From the NCBI GenBank assembly GCA_035527835.1, contig DATKZS010000235.1, positions 1-59,991 on the forward strand: 59,991 nucleotides of DNA. The letters run 5' to 3'. Of the stretch, positions 33,818 through 41,585 are shown one piece after another; the first letter of the stretch is position 1; each line of letters opens with the position of its first letter. Origin of the DNA: DATKZS01 sp035527835 [NCBI: bacterium] (GTDB lineage Bacteria; RBG-13-61-14). The notes below the pieces were generated by a model. That model saw only the letters and a list, made by a program, of their open reading frames with translations. It was not told the origin of the DNA and ran no database searches. The position numbers were made by a program, and so were the translations under genes.

Positions 33818-35386
33818 TCAATCGGAGCAGGCCGCGCAGGTCCATTTCTTCATATATTCGTAAATCGGAGTTCCCTCGACGGCCATGACCCATAGATAAT
33901 AACCTTCATGAAGCTCCACGACTTTCGCCCTTGCATATCCCTTTTCCTTGCCCGGCTCATAAAGTCCGGAGTCCCAGTTTTTGGGGACGAATTTTTGAGG
34001 GTCGGAGGAGCGGATGATTATCAGGTCCGGGTTCTGGGCAAGGACGTATCCGGGCTCGCGCTCTCCGGTAAGCGCGATATGGGGATCGTTCAGTCCGAAA
34101 GTGTCAATGACGCGCCAGTTGGAATAATACGCGACCGCGCCCGCGTCCAGGATGGCCAGGAGCGGTGTGCCCGAGGAGGGGGCAAACGAGGCCAGATACT
34201 TGCCGAGAGCGATATGGGCCCGTCCCATCTGAACGGCTGACGTTCTCGGAAACTTGATGTAGTCGCCGGTCACGGACCGCTCGACGGAAAAAGCGGCCAG
34301 CAGAACCACAATGGTCCCGGCGGCGTAAAACGCAACCCGGTCCGATTTAATGGCAAGCCTCGCCTTAAGCCACGCCAGGACCACGGCCAGGCCCAGGGCG
34401 GAGAAGGCCAGGATCGAGGGAGTCGCGGGAACCAGGTACCGCCATAAATACCCCATAATATGAGCCGGAAAGAGGAAAAAGCCGAGGAACCCGGCGATGG
34501 CCGCCGCCGCAGGCAGGAACTTGCGGCCTCCCCAGACGAATGCGATGAGCGCAAAGGGCGTGTAAAGCCCCAATCTCCAGAAGTAGCTGGTCAGGAAGTA
34601 CAGGCCGGTAAAACCCCGGTGTCCGCCCACCTTCAAATAAAAGGGGAGCGGGAAAAGGACATGGAAATAAGCCAGACGCAAGATGAAATAGGCGAGCCCG
34701 GGCAAAAAGTAATATAGAGCGACGGCTTTAACCAGCGCGGTCCTGGCCCGGCCCGGCATGACGGCGAGCAAGCACGTGAGTCCCAGGATGGCGACCAGAT
34801 TGCCTTCGGGCCGGCACAGCCCGAGCAGGAGCGAGCACAGGGCCAGCCAAGGAAAAATTTTCGGTCCCGCCCCGGACGCGGCTCTGGTCACCAGATAGAT
34901 GAAGAGGGTGAAGAAAAAGGTGAACAGCGCCGTTTCCATCCCCGTCACCGCGTGGAGGCCGGTAACAAGCTCGGAGCCCAGGAAAACCACGCCTGCGGAG
35001 GCCAGAAGGGCCGGGGACTTGAAATCGTGCCCGGCCAGCATCTCCTTGATGAAAACAAAGGTAAGCGCCATGGAAGAGACGGTGAAGAAGATGCCGAGGG
35101 CCTTGGAGAAAAGCACCGGGTCGAGGCGCAGGACAAAGGGAACGGCCATGATCATGACCCACGGGAGCGAGGTGTATCCTTCAACCGGCGGCGATCCCTG
35201 GTTCCAGGCCAGCCCGAAGCCCGCGACCAGGTTGCGGGAGTACCTGAAAATAATGAAGGTGTCGTCCACGACGACCGGCCAGGACCTGACGCAAAAAAAA
35301 GCGAACAAGGCCATGCCGGCAATGATCCCGAAGACGCAAGCGATCTGATCCGGCCGGCTCTTCCCGGCGGCTGACGGTGAATCCAT
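33818..35386 (-). CDS. GT-C-type glycosyltransferase, polytopic membrane protein
   Basis: A 522-residue protein with about ten to twelve hydrophobic segments. The first periplasmic loop has DDTFIIFRYSRNLVAGFGLA followed by WNQGSPPVEGYTSLPW, the pattern of GT-C enzymes that use polyprenyl-linked sugars (Asp-Asp catalytic pair, R-Y-x-x-N and E-G-Y-T). A C-terminal soluble domain includes DAGAVAYYSNWRVIDTFGLN, common in the 'glycosyltransferase 39/AftB-like' group. The ATG at 35386 is chosen over a TTG four codons upstream. The sugar and acceptor are unknown; a UbiA-type enzyme at 38340 could supply a polyprenyl-sugar donor, but that link is speculative. Confidence 0.75.
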   Translation of the reverse strand: MDSPSAAGKSRPDQIACVFGIIAGMALFAFFCVRSWPVVVDDTFIIFRYSRNLVAGFGLAWNQGSPPVEGYTSLPWVMIMAVPFVLRLDPVLFSKALGIFFTVSSMALTFVFIKEMLAGHDFKSPALLASAGVVFLGSELVTGLHAVTGMETALFTFFFTLFIYLVTRAASGAGPKIFPWLALCSLLLGLCRPEGNLVAILGLTCLLAVMPGRARTALVKAVALYYFLPGLAYFILRLAYFHVLFPLPFYLKVGGHRGFTGLYFLTSYFWRLGLYTPFALIAFVWGGRKFLPAAAAIAGFLGFFLFPAHIMGYLWRYLVPATPSILAFSALGLAVVLAWLKARLAIKSDRVAFYAAGTIVVLLAAFSVERSVTGDYIKFPRTSAVQMGRAHIALGKYLASFAPSSGTPLLAILDAGAVAYYSNWRVIDTFGLNDPHIALTGEREPGYVLAQNPDLIIIRSSDPQKFVPKNWDSGLYEPGKEKGYARAKVVELHEGYYLWVMAVEGTPIYEYMKKWTCAACSD

Positions 35387-35462
35387 GTTTTTTTCCAACT
35401 CTTTCGTGGCGTTAAAAATTCCGGGCTGTAATAATTGATGCTTTTGCTTATTCGTCCGTTTT

Positions 35463-36602
35463 TTATTTCCTCTTCAACTCTTCCATCGCCTTCTTCGCAA
35501 CCTCGTTCCCCGGGTCCAGGCTCAGGATTTTTTTATAGGTGCGGCGGGCGTCGGCGAATTCGGAGAGGCGGGTCTGGATTTTGGCGAAGAGGATGAGGTA
35601 GTCGAGCTTTCCGGGCTTGCGGTCGAGGGCGAGGAGCACGTTCATGCGGGCGGCGTTGAGATCGCGGCCGTGGGCCTCGATCATGCGGGCGAGGTCGTAG
35701 CGGTACTCGGGGGTTTCGTTATCGAGCTCGACGGCGCGGGACATCCACTTGATGGCCGGGCCGAACTTTCCTTCGTCCTCGATATAGATGGCCTTGAGGG
35801 CGGCGTCCTTGGCCTGTCGGGCCTGGACCATGCGGCGGGCCTTGGCGAGCGCGGCCTGGAAGCCGTCCTTTTTCGGGTCGAGGGCCACGGCGAGCTTGAA
35901 GTTGAGCTCGGCGCCGGCGTGGTCTCCTTTCTGGAAGTCGGCGATTCCGCTTTCGTAGAAGCTCTTGGCGAGGTCGGGGTTGGTCTCGGGCAGCGGTCCG
36001 GGTCCGACCTCTCCGGACCAGAGGGCGTCGAAGGCAACGTCGTCCTCCTTTTCGAGGGCGCCGGTGAAGTCGGGGATGGTGAGGTCGTACTCGCGGCGGG
36101 CGCGCTGGTCGGAGAGGGTCTCGTAGGCGCGGGTGAGGATGCGGAAGATCTCCTTCAATTGCTCGCGGGTGTCGGGGTTCTGCTCCTTCATGAAGCGGTC
36201 GGGGTTGTACTCGCGCATGAGGCGGAAGTAGGAGCGGCGGATGGCGGCGGGGTCGGCGTCGGGGTTGAGCTGCAGGACCTGGTAGTGGTTCAGGTCTTTC
36301 AAGAATTCGAGGTACTGGGCGACCTCGGCGTCGGGCGCGGACTTGCCGGCCTCGGCGGGACCGTCGCTACTGCCGCGCGAGATGACGGAGCGGTCGAGCA
36401 GGCGCTTGATCACGTCCTGCATGACGGCGCTGTCCATGCGGGTCATTTTGCGGAGGGCCTCGACCGTGCTCGATCCCCCGGTCTCCGCGAGCGCAATGAT
36501 CACCTCCCACTCCGCGTCGGAGAGGCTTAAACTCACCACCTCCTCGTCCTTGAAGACCTCGTCAAGTGAGAGGACGGCGTCGTCGTGAGGGTCGCGGGAC
36601 AT
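35463..36602 (-). CDS. DnaJ-domain and TPR protein with altered HPD motif
   Basis: A 379-residue cytoplasmic protein. The first about 75 residues look like a winged-helix (LSDAEWEVIIALAETGGSST). A J domain follows at about residues 103-170 (NHYQVLQLNPDADPAAIRRS, then RLMREYNPDRF and RILTRAYETLSDQRARREYD). The diagnostic HPD tripeptide is NPD at about 131-133, so Hsp70 stimulation may be weakened or lost. The C-terminal half has TPR-like helices (ADFQKGDHAGAELNFKLAVA). This architecture occurs in Myxococcota-like genomes. It is flanked upstream by a heptamer hairpin. Function unknown. Confidence 0.75.
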   Translation of the reverse strand: MSRDPHDDAVLSLDEVFKDEEVVSLSLSDAEWEVIIALAETGGSSTVEALRKMTRMDSAVMQDVIKRLLDRSVISRGSSDGPAEAGKSAPDAEVAQYLEFLKDLNHYQVLQLNPDADPAAIRRSYFRLMREYNPDRFMKEQNPDTREQLKEIFRILTRAYETLSDQRARREYDLTIPDFTGALEKEDDVAFDALWSGEVGPGPLPETNPDLAKSFYESGIADFQKGDHAGAELNFKLAVALDPKKDGFQAALAKARRMVQARQAKDAALKAIYIEDEGKFGPAIKWMSRAVELDNETPEYRYDLARMIEAHGRDLNAARMNVLLALDRKPGKLDYLILFAKIQTRLSEFADARRTYKKILSLDPGNEVAKKAMEELKRK

Positions 36603-36614
36603 GGTAAATGCAGG

Positions 36615-36696
36615 AGTAGGTAGTAGATAGTAGGTAGTAGATAGGGAGGAAAAGGCGCCGCAACCCTATCTACTACCTACTACCTACTATCTACTT
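36615..36696. repeat. Inverted heptamer array (GTAGATA / TATCTAC), copy 2
   Basis: GTAGGTAGTAGATAGTAGGT on the left and CCCTATCTACTACCTACTAC on the right flank GGGAGGAAAAGGCGCCGCAA. It lies between two minus-strand genes, immediately upstream of the J-domain gene, and leaves that gene without a visible ribosome site. Confidence 0.85.
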
Positions 36697-36714
36697 TTTC
36701 CTCCTCCTTTCGCT

Positions 36715-37257
36715 TCAAAGCCCCAACTCGGAGCTGATTCCCTTCATGGCCCCGATCGCTATTCCCATGAACTCCTCCATGGACAGGCCCAGCTCGGCGC
36801 AGGCGGCGATGCGCTCGCGGGAGGCGCCGGCGGCGAAGCGTTTTTCCTTGATGCGCTTCAGGGCGAAGGGCACGTCAATGGGCGCGAGCTTTTTCTCGGG
36901 GTGGATCAAGGCGCAGGCGACGACGAAGCCGGTGACGGGATCGGCGCAGTACACGGCCTGGTTCATGAGCTTGTCGCGGGGGGCTTTGTCGGCGTGGGCC
37001 TTGACCGCCTCGATCACTTCCGCGTCCACCCGGCCCTCGAGCCACTCGGCGGAGACGAGGCCGTGGCGGTCCGGGTCCTTCACCGTCACCTCATAATCCA
37101 GGTCATGGAGCAGGCCCACAAGCTCCCATTTGTCCGCGTCTTGGCCGAAGCGCCGGGCGAGTCCGCGCATGACGGCGGCGACGGCCAGCACGTGCTTGCG
37201 CAAATTCGCATTGGCCAGTTTCGACTCCATGAGGCGCCTGGCTTCTTCCCGGTCCAT
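36715..37257 (-). CDS. HD-domain protein (HDIG-type hydrolase)
   Basis: A 180-residue soluble HD protein. His in LRKHVLAVAAVM (about residue 21) and the HD pair in LVGLLHDLDYE (about 51-52) form the metal site, and VKAHADKAPRD provides the later histidine, as in the short HDIG-type predicted hydrolases. The C-terminal helix FMGIAIGAMKGI is also typical of this subfamily. AGGAGAGGGG before the ATG supports the start. The substrate is unknown. Confidence 0.82.
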   Translation of the reverse strand: MDREEARRLMESKLANANLRKHVLAVAAVMRGLARRFGQDADKWELVGLLHDLDYEVTVKDPDRHGLVSAEWLEGRVDAEVIEAVKAHADKAPRDKLMNQAVYCADPVTGFVVACALIHPEKKLAPIDVPFALKRIKEKRFAAGASRERIAACAELGLSMEEFMGIAIGAMKGISSELGL

Positions 37258-37401
37258 TATTCCCCTCTCCTCTTTAGATGCCGCTCTCTCGATTAATTAT
37301 CAGGCACGAGTATCGGGGTGTCAAACCATTTGCCTTGCAATCATGCATGAGTTGTATTAAGGTTTCAGACCAGTTCCCGCCAAGACACAGGAGGATTTAA
37401 G

Positions 37402-38154
37402 ATGAGAGTCAAGATGGATTTTCAGGGCGGCGCGCTGGCGCTGTTCGGGTACACGCTGCTCGCGGGCATCCTGGCGTATTTTTTCATCGTGCCGCTGGCG
37501 TGGGGGTATGCGATGCTGTTCGGGTTCATCGCGGCGAACACGCGGCTCTCGGACGGCAACTACGTGCAGTTCGTGGGCAAGGGTGGCGAGATCTGGTGGA
37601 TTGTGCTCTTCGCGATCCTGCCTTTTTTCTTTCCGATGCTGACGCTGATCGGGATGAAGCAGGGTGACCAGCCGCCGCCGCTTTACTTCATCCTTCTCGT
37701 GCTCGCCATCCCGGTCTCGCTCTATTTCAGCTTCCTGCTGATGCGCTGGATGATCGGCTCGATCGTGTTCGGGTGGGGCGGCCGCCTCACGTTTAACGGG
37801 GGCTTCCTGGGCATGCTGGGCTGGATGTTGCTGACTTACGTCTCCGCCATCCTCATCATCCTTCCCTTCTGGGTGATGTCCGCTTTCATCCGCTGGACCT
37901 GCGAGAACACCAGCTCTTCCACCGGCGACCGCCTGATCTGGACCGGCTCCGGGTGGGGCCTCTTGTGGCGTATGTTCGTGCTCTATCTCACCAGTATTTT
38001 CATCATCCCCATCCCCTGGATGATGAAATGGTTCACCCACTGGATGATCGAGCACATCGAGATCGAGCGGGCGGGGGTGGCGCAGGTGCAGTACCCGAAC
38101 CCGCAGTATCCTCAGTACCAGCAGGCTCCGCCGGGAGCGCCGCTGCCTCAATGA
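37402..38154 (+). CDS. Polytopic membrane protein, DUF898-like
   Basis: A 250-residue membrane protein with about five long hydrophobic stretches. Recurring motifs are GxxxLFGYTLLA, W....FIRWTCENTS, LIWTGSGWGLLWRMFVLY and IPIPWMMKWFTHWMI, a pattern of Trp, Gly and Pro in the loops like DUF898-type proteins. The tail is Pro/Gln/Tyr-rich (QYPQYQQAPPGAP). AGGAGG seven bases from the ATG supports the start. There is no clear partner; a repeat follows directly. Confidence 0.6.
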   Translation: MRVKMDFQGGALALFGYTLLAGILAYFFIVPLAWGYAMLFGFIAANTRLSDGNYVQFVGKGGEIWWIVLFAILPFFFPMLTLIGMKQGDQPPPLYFILLVLAIPVSLYFSFLLMRWMIGSIVFGWGGRLTFNGGFLGMLGWMLLTYVSAILIILPFWVMSAFIRWTCENTSSSTGDRLIWTGSGWGLLWRMFVLYLTSIFIIPIPWMMKWFTHWMIEHIEIERAGVAQVQYPNPQYPQYQQAPPGAPLPQ

Positions 38155-38216
38155 GCCGTGTTTTGGGGGCGCTGGTGCGGTATCCCGGCATCGGGGTTAC
38201 AATAGCTTAAGATTGT

Positions 38217-38270
38217 GGTGCGGGCCTCTGGCCTGCACCAAGAGTTCTTTGCAGGCGGGACGCCTGCACC
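38217..38270. repeat. GGTGCGGGCCTCTGGCCTGC palindrome, copy 2
   Basis: GGTGCGGGCCTCTGGCCTGC, a loop AAGAGTTCTTT and GCAGGCGGGACGCCTGCACC. It shares both arms with 18569-18625 and lies between the membrane protein and the prenyltransferase. Confidence 0.85.
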
Positions 38271-38339
38271 GCAATGTCAATAAATTGCTGAGACACTACC
38301 CTGGGGCGTTGGAGCTCCAGGAGTCAGTGGGAGCGGGTG

Positions 38340-39248
38340 ATGGTATTCGTAAAAATGGTCCTCATCAGCATGAGGCCGAAGCAGTGGATCAAGAACCTGA
38401 TCATCTTCGCTCCGGTGGCCTTTGCCCAGAAGCTGTTCGACCCTCCCATGTTCCTGGTCTCGCTGGCCGCGTTCTGCTGCTTCTGCCTGGCGTCGTCGGG
38501 CGTGTACCTGTTGAACGACGTCACGGACCGGGAGGCCGACCGTCACCACCCGGAGAAAAAGGACCGGCCCATCGCCTCGGGCCGACTTTCGGTGGCGGCG
38601 GCGCTGGCCGGGATGGCGGCGCTTTTTACGGCGAGCTTTGTCGGCGCTTTTTTGATCAGGCCGCTCGTGCTCTTGGTCGTCGTTGCCTACGTCGCGCTCA
38701 ACGTGTCGTATTCGTTCGCGCTCAAGCGGATCGTGATCATTGACGCGTTCAGCATCGCGTTCGGGTTCATCTTGCGGATGCTGGCGGGGGGAGAGGCGCT
38801 CCGGCGGATTGACCCGAGCATCGTGATCTCCACCTGGATCATCCTGTGCACTCTGCTGGGCTCCCTGTTCCTGGCCTTCTGCAAGCGGCGGCAGGAGCTG
38901 GGCCTGGAGGAGAAGGCCGCGGACCACCGGTCCACGCTCAACCATTACGGCGTCAGTTTTCTCGACCAGATGATCTCGATCTCGTGCGCGGCCACGGTCA
39001 TGGCCTACGCGCTGTGGACCATGTGGCCGGAGACGGTGAGAAAGTTCGGGACGCAGCGGCTGTTCTGGACCGTGCCGTTCGTCTGCTACGGCATCTTCCG
39101 CTACCTCTACATCGTGCACCAGAAGAACGAGGGCGGGTCTCCGTCCAAGGTCTTCCTCACCGACCGGCCGCTCCAGATCAACATCCTGCTCTGGATCGTG
39201 ACGGTGATTCTGGTGCTGTACGGGAAGAAATTGATCGGACTCTGGTAG
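38340..39248 (+). CDS. UbiA-family prenyltransferase, decaprenyl-phosphate phosphoribosyltransferase-like
   Basis: A 302-residue polytopic enzyme. The opening SMRPKQWIKNLIIFAPV, the first Mg/polyprenyl motif NDVTDREADR near residues 58-67 followed by HHPEKKDRPIASG, and the second motif IIDAFSIAFGFILRM match the branch that moves phosphoribose to polyprenyl phosphate, known from arabinan and similar pathways. The ATG at 38340 follows GGGAGCGGGTG. It appears to be a single gene. In mycobacteria the product is made into decaprenyl-arabinose; here the destination of the sugar is not known. Confidence 0.82.
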   Translation: MVFVKMVLISMRPKQWIKNLIIFAPVAFAQKLFDPPMFLVSLAAFCCFCLASSGVYLLNDVTDREADRHHPEKKDRPIASGRLSVAAALAGMAALFTASFVGAFLIRPLVLLVVVAYVALNVSYSFALKRIVIIDAFSIAFGFILRMLAGGEALRRIDPSIVISTWIILCTLLGSLFLAFCKRRQELGLEEKAADHRSTLNHYGVSFLDQMISISCAATVMAYALWTMWPETVRKFGTQRLFWTVPFVCYGIFRYLYIVHQKNEGGSPSKVFLTDRPLQINILLWIVTVILVLYGKKLIGLW

Positions 39249-39532
39249 GGGCAGGCCCCCGTGCCTGCCCAATGCCGGGGCGCCCCTAGCGCGGCTCAAA
39301 GCCGCAACCAAAGAGTTAATTAACAAGGATATTCAGGATGTCAAGGATAAGATTTTTATCCTTAATATCCTAAACATCCTTGTTCATAAATTCTTTCATC
39401 CGGTTGCGAACAATATCGTGAAAAGTGCAAAGAAATTTATGCATCTTGCATGATAGTAGTACAGGGGGGCGCCCCTACGCCGCTGATGGAAGTCTAAAGC
39501 GGTCCGTTCCGCGATCCCGCCCGCAGTCCGGA
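39249..39532. repeat. Gap with AACAAGGATATTCAGGAT inverted repeat
   Basis: Between the prenyltransferase and a minus-strand gene. At 39322-39383 there is an inverted repeat of the family found at 4864-4928 and 4982-5047, and at 39250-39273 a small GGGGCAGGCCC...CCTGCCC palindrome. GGGGGCGCCCCT at 39465-39476 is another short palindrome. No gene is seen. Confidence 0.75.
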
Positions 39533-40096
39533 TTAATTCAGCGTGGGGCAGGCACCTTCATCAATGGTCCCGTAACCCACGTCGCCCGGGCATTGATTGT
39601 CTTGTTGGTCGCAAAGCTCCGGCGCGCCCGGATAGACCAGGCTGTCGCCGTCAGCGCAGTCCGGGCCCGGGCGGACGATGTAGTCATCACACCCGGCAAA
39701 GAAGCCGTCGCCGTCAACGTCAAAGCAGGTATCGCACGAGAGCCAGTTATCGGGGTCCTGGTCGTCGCAGTCGGGGCCGTTGATGCCGGTGTAATCATCG
39801 CATGAGACATACCAGCCGTCTCCGTCCGCGTCCACGCAGGCGGTGCACGTGTCCCAGACTCCGGGGTTCCGGTCATCGCAGTCCCGGGCCTCGAAGCAGG
39901 TGACCTCGGGCCGCGGGAACCCCGCCCCCACCTGCTCGCCCGGATACATCGCGCCATAGCCGTCGCCGTCGTAGTCCACGCACAGGAACACCGCGGTGTC
40001 ATCTTCGCCGCAGTCCTGGAACCAGCCACAGATGAAGATGGACATTATAAAGATGCACAGGAAAGATATGGATAGCCTGGGGATTCGGGTCTTCAT
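39533..40096 (-). CDS. Secreted MopE-type Asp/Cys repeat protein
   Basis: A 187-residue exported protein. A signal peptide (residues about 8-22) precedes about four units of 30-40 residues of the pattern C-x-D-x-DGDG...GPDCDDxDP...CxTC (CVDADGDGWYVSCDD, GPDCDDQDPDNWLSCDTC, CFDVDGDGFFAGCDD, PGAPELCDQQDNQC). These are the MopE-type putative metal-binding repeats. GGAGG before the ATG at 40096 fixes the start. The Asp groups resemble calcium sites and the paired cysteines probably form disulfides. Metal identity unknown. Confidence 0.78.
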   Translation of the reverse strand: MKTRIPRLSISFLCIFIMSIFICGWFQDCGEDDTAVFLCVDYDGDGYGAMYPGEQVGAGFPRPEVTCFEARDCDDRNPGVWDTCTACVDADGDGWYVSCDDYTGINGPDCDDQDPDNWLSCDTCFDVDGDGFFAGCDDYIVRPGPDCADGDSLVYPGAPELCDQQDNQCPGDVGYGTIDEGACPTLN

Positions 40097-40230
40097 TGCT
40101 TGCCTCCTTAACATTTGTATTATCGCCGCTTTGAGCATGAGTTGTCAAAAGTCAATTTATCTTTACAGGCGCGGGCGGATGGGAGATAACGGAAGCGCAC
40201 GAAAAAACCGACCGGGCATTTTTCTCGGGG

Positions 40231-40932
40231 TCAGCGTTTTCTGGCGGGGTGATCAAAGAGGGGCAAAATATCGGCTCCCGCGACTTTGAGGGCGGAATTG
40301 GCGGAGTTATTGGCGTAGGTAGGCCAATCGGGCTCATAGTCATCAACCTGGTCGCCCCATTGGACCCAGCCTTTTCTTTTACCCCGGGCGAAAAGCTCCA
40401 GGTAAGGTCCTGGACTGCAGGCCTCGATGATATTGTAGATTTCATCGGGTTTTTTGGAATGCTCGCGTTTTTGCGCGCAGATGATGTTCACTTGCCGGCG
40501 GCCCGGCCCAAGGGTCCGCATCTGGCCCCTGATGCCGAAAAGGATCATTTCCGTGGTGTTGCGGAAGTAAAACCCCACGCCGCGTCCATCCGGCCCCCCG
40601 TCTTTGCGCACCTTGTGCCAGATGATATTGGTCTTGTAAGTGAATCCCCAGGCTTTCATCACATCCAGGCCATAAGGCAGCAGGGCGTTCGGAATCCATA
40701 GATATAGATGACTGCTCTCCGCGGCAACCCGGCCTACGGGGATGTCCATGATTTCTTCAAAGCTCAGGGTAGTGTAGCGGGAGAGGCGGCGGTGCTCGGG
40801 CGCCATCTTGCCGGTGCGGTTTGCAAAACGCCAGGGAGGATCAGCCTGAATAGTGCGGAACTTCCCCCGGACGCTTCGCGAGAAATCCTCGGCCACGGTC
40901 AATACTTTGGTCATTTCAGCGGTCCTTTTCAT
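40231..40932 (-). CDS. MT-A70-family DNA N6-adenine methyltransferase
   Basis: A 233-residue methyltransferase. The catalytic DPPW is at residues 31-34 (FRTIQADPPWRF), followed by YLWIPNALLPYGLDVMKAWG and the SAM-side motif near the C-terminus (YLELFARGKRKGWVQWG). This is the bacterial MT-A70/MunI-like group. It starts 17 nt inside the end of the BglII-like endonuclease gene, so it is surely the protecting methylase of the same restriction system. An ATG six codons in is an alternative start. Target: adenine in the endonuclease site. Confidence 0.9.
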   Translation of the reverse strand: MKRTAEMTKVLTVAEDFSRSVRGKFRTIQADPPWRFANRTGKMAPEHRRLSRYTTLSFEEIMDIPVGRVAAESSHLYLWIPNALLPYGLDVMKAWGFTYKTNIIWHKVRKDGGPDGRGVGFYFRNTTEMILFGIRGQMRTLGPGRRQVNIICAQKREHSKKPDEIYNIIEACSPGPYLELFARGKRKGWVQWGDQVDDYEPDWPTYANNSANSALKVAGADILPLFDHPARKR

Positions 40933-41506
40933 ACAATTTTTTGGTGATTCCGAATACGATCAGGGGACAGCCGCCCCCGCTGCCCCCTTTGATCCTCGGG
41001 AGCAATTTGCTCACGTGAGTTGTCGAGGCCCCATAGGAGGACCCGCGGCCAAGATCGTTAAAAATTTCCTGAAGATCATCGCAACGGGTAATGATGATCC
41101 CGACGCTAATTGCCCGGAGATCAAACAGGAGGCGGAAGTTGTTCAAGTCGCGATCGAAAAAAGGGTCTTTGTTGTTCCATTCGATCTCCAGCGCGACGCG
41201 GTTTTTATAGCAGTCCACCTTATGAGTTGGCGACTCCATAACGTTGTCGTCAACCTTGATCTGAGTGGAGAAGTCCTTCTCCACCCACCCCCGCTGGATC
41301 AATTGGCCGTCAATTGCTTCCGCGACTTTCGATTTACTTCCTCCGCCAACAGCGATCCAACTTTTTCGGAAGCGGAAATTGGCAAGGACCTCCGTCATAT
41401 CCCGCCACTCGTCAGAGAAATCGTTGTGAAGGATAGCGCAGGCATGCTTCCATTCATGCACTTCGTAGTTCTCTCGAATGAAAGGGGGCAGAAGATCAAT
41501 GGTCAT
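40916..41506 (-). CDS. BglII/BstYI-family type II restriction endonuclease
   Basis: A 196-residue endonuclease. The core VDCYKNRVALEIEWNNKDPF carries D98, E107 and E109; spacing D-x8-E-x-E matches the D-x8-E-x-Q site I recall for BglII (D84, E93, Q95). Other family blocks are YEVHEWKHACAILH at the N-terminus and SYGASTTHVSKLLPRI with GGGGCP-like loop near the end. Length fits BglII (223) and BstYI (203). The family cuts sites with a GATC core, so a RGATCY or AGATCT target is likely but not proven. The ATG lacks a strong ribosome site. It overlaps the MT-A70 methylase and is divergent from the penicillin acylase. Confidence 0.88.
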   Translation of the reverse strand: MTIDLLPPFIRENYEVHEWKHACAILHNDFSDEWRDMTEVLANFRFRKSWIAVGGGSKSKVAEAIDGQLIQRGWVEKDFSTQIKVDDNVMESPTHKVDCYKNRVALEIEWNNKDPFFDRDLNNFRLLFDLRAISVGIIITRCDDLQEIFNDLGRGSSYGASTTHVSKLLPRIKGGSGGGCPLIVFGITKKLYEKDR

Positions 41507-41585
41507 GGCTTATATGGTATCGGAGCGCCGTTTGGAATTCAAGGCGATCCCTTTTATGATGTTTATCGTTCACGGGAGGGAAACA

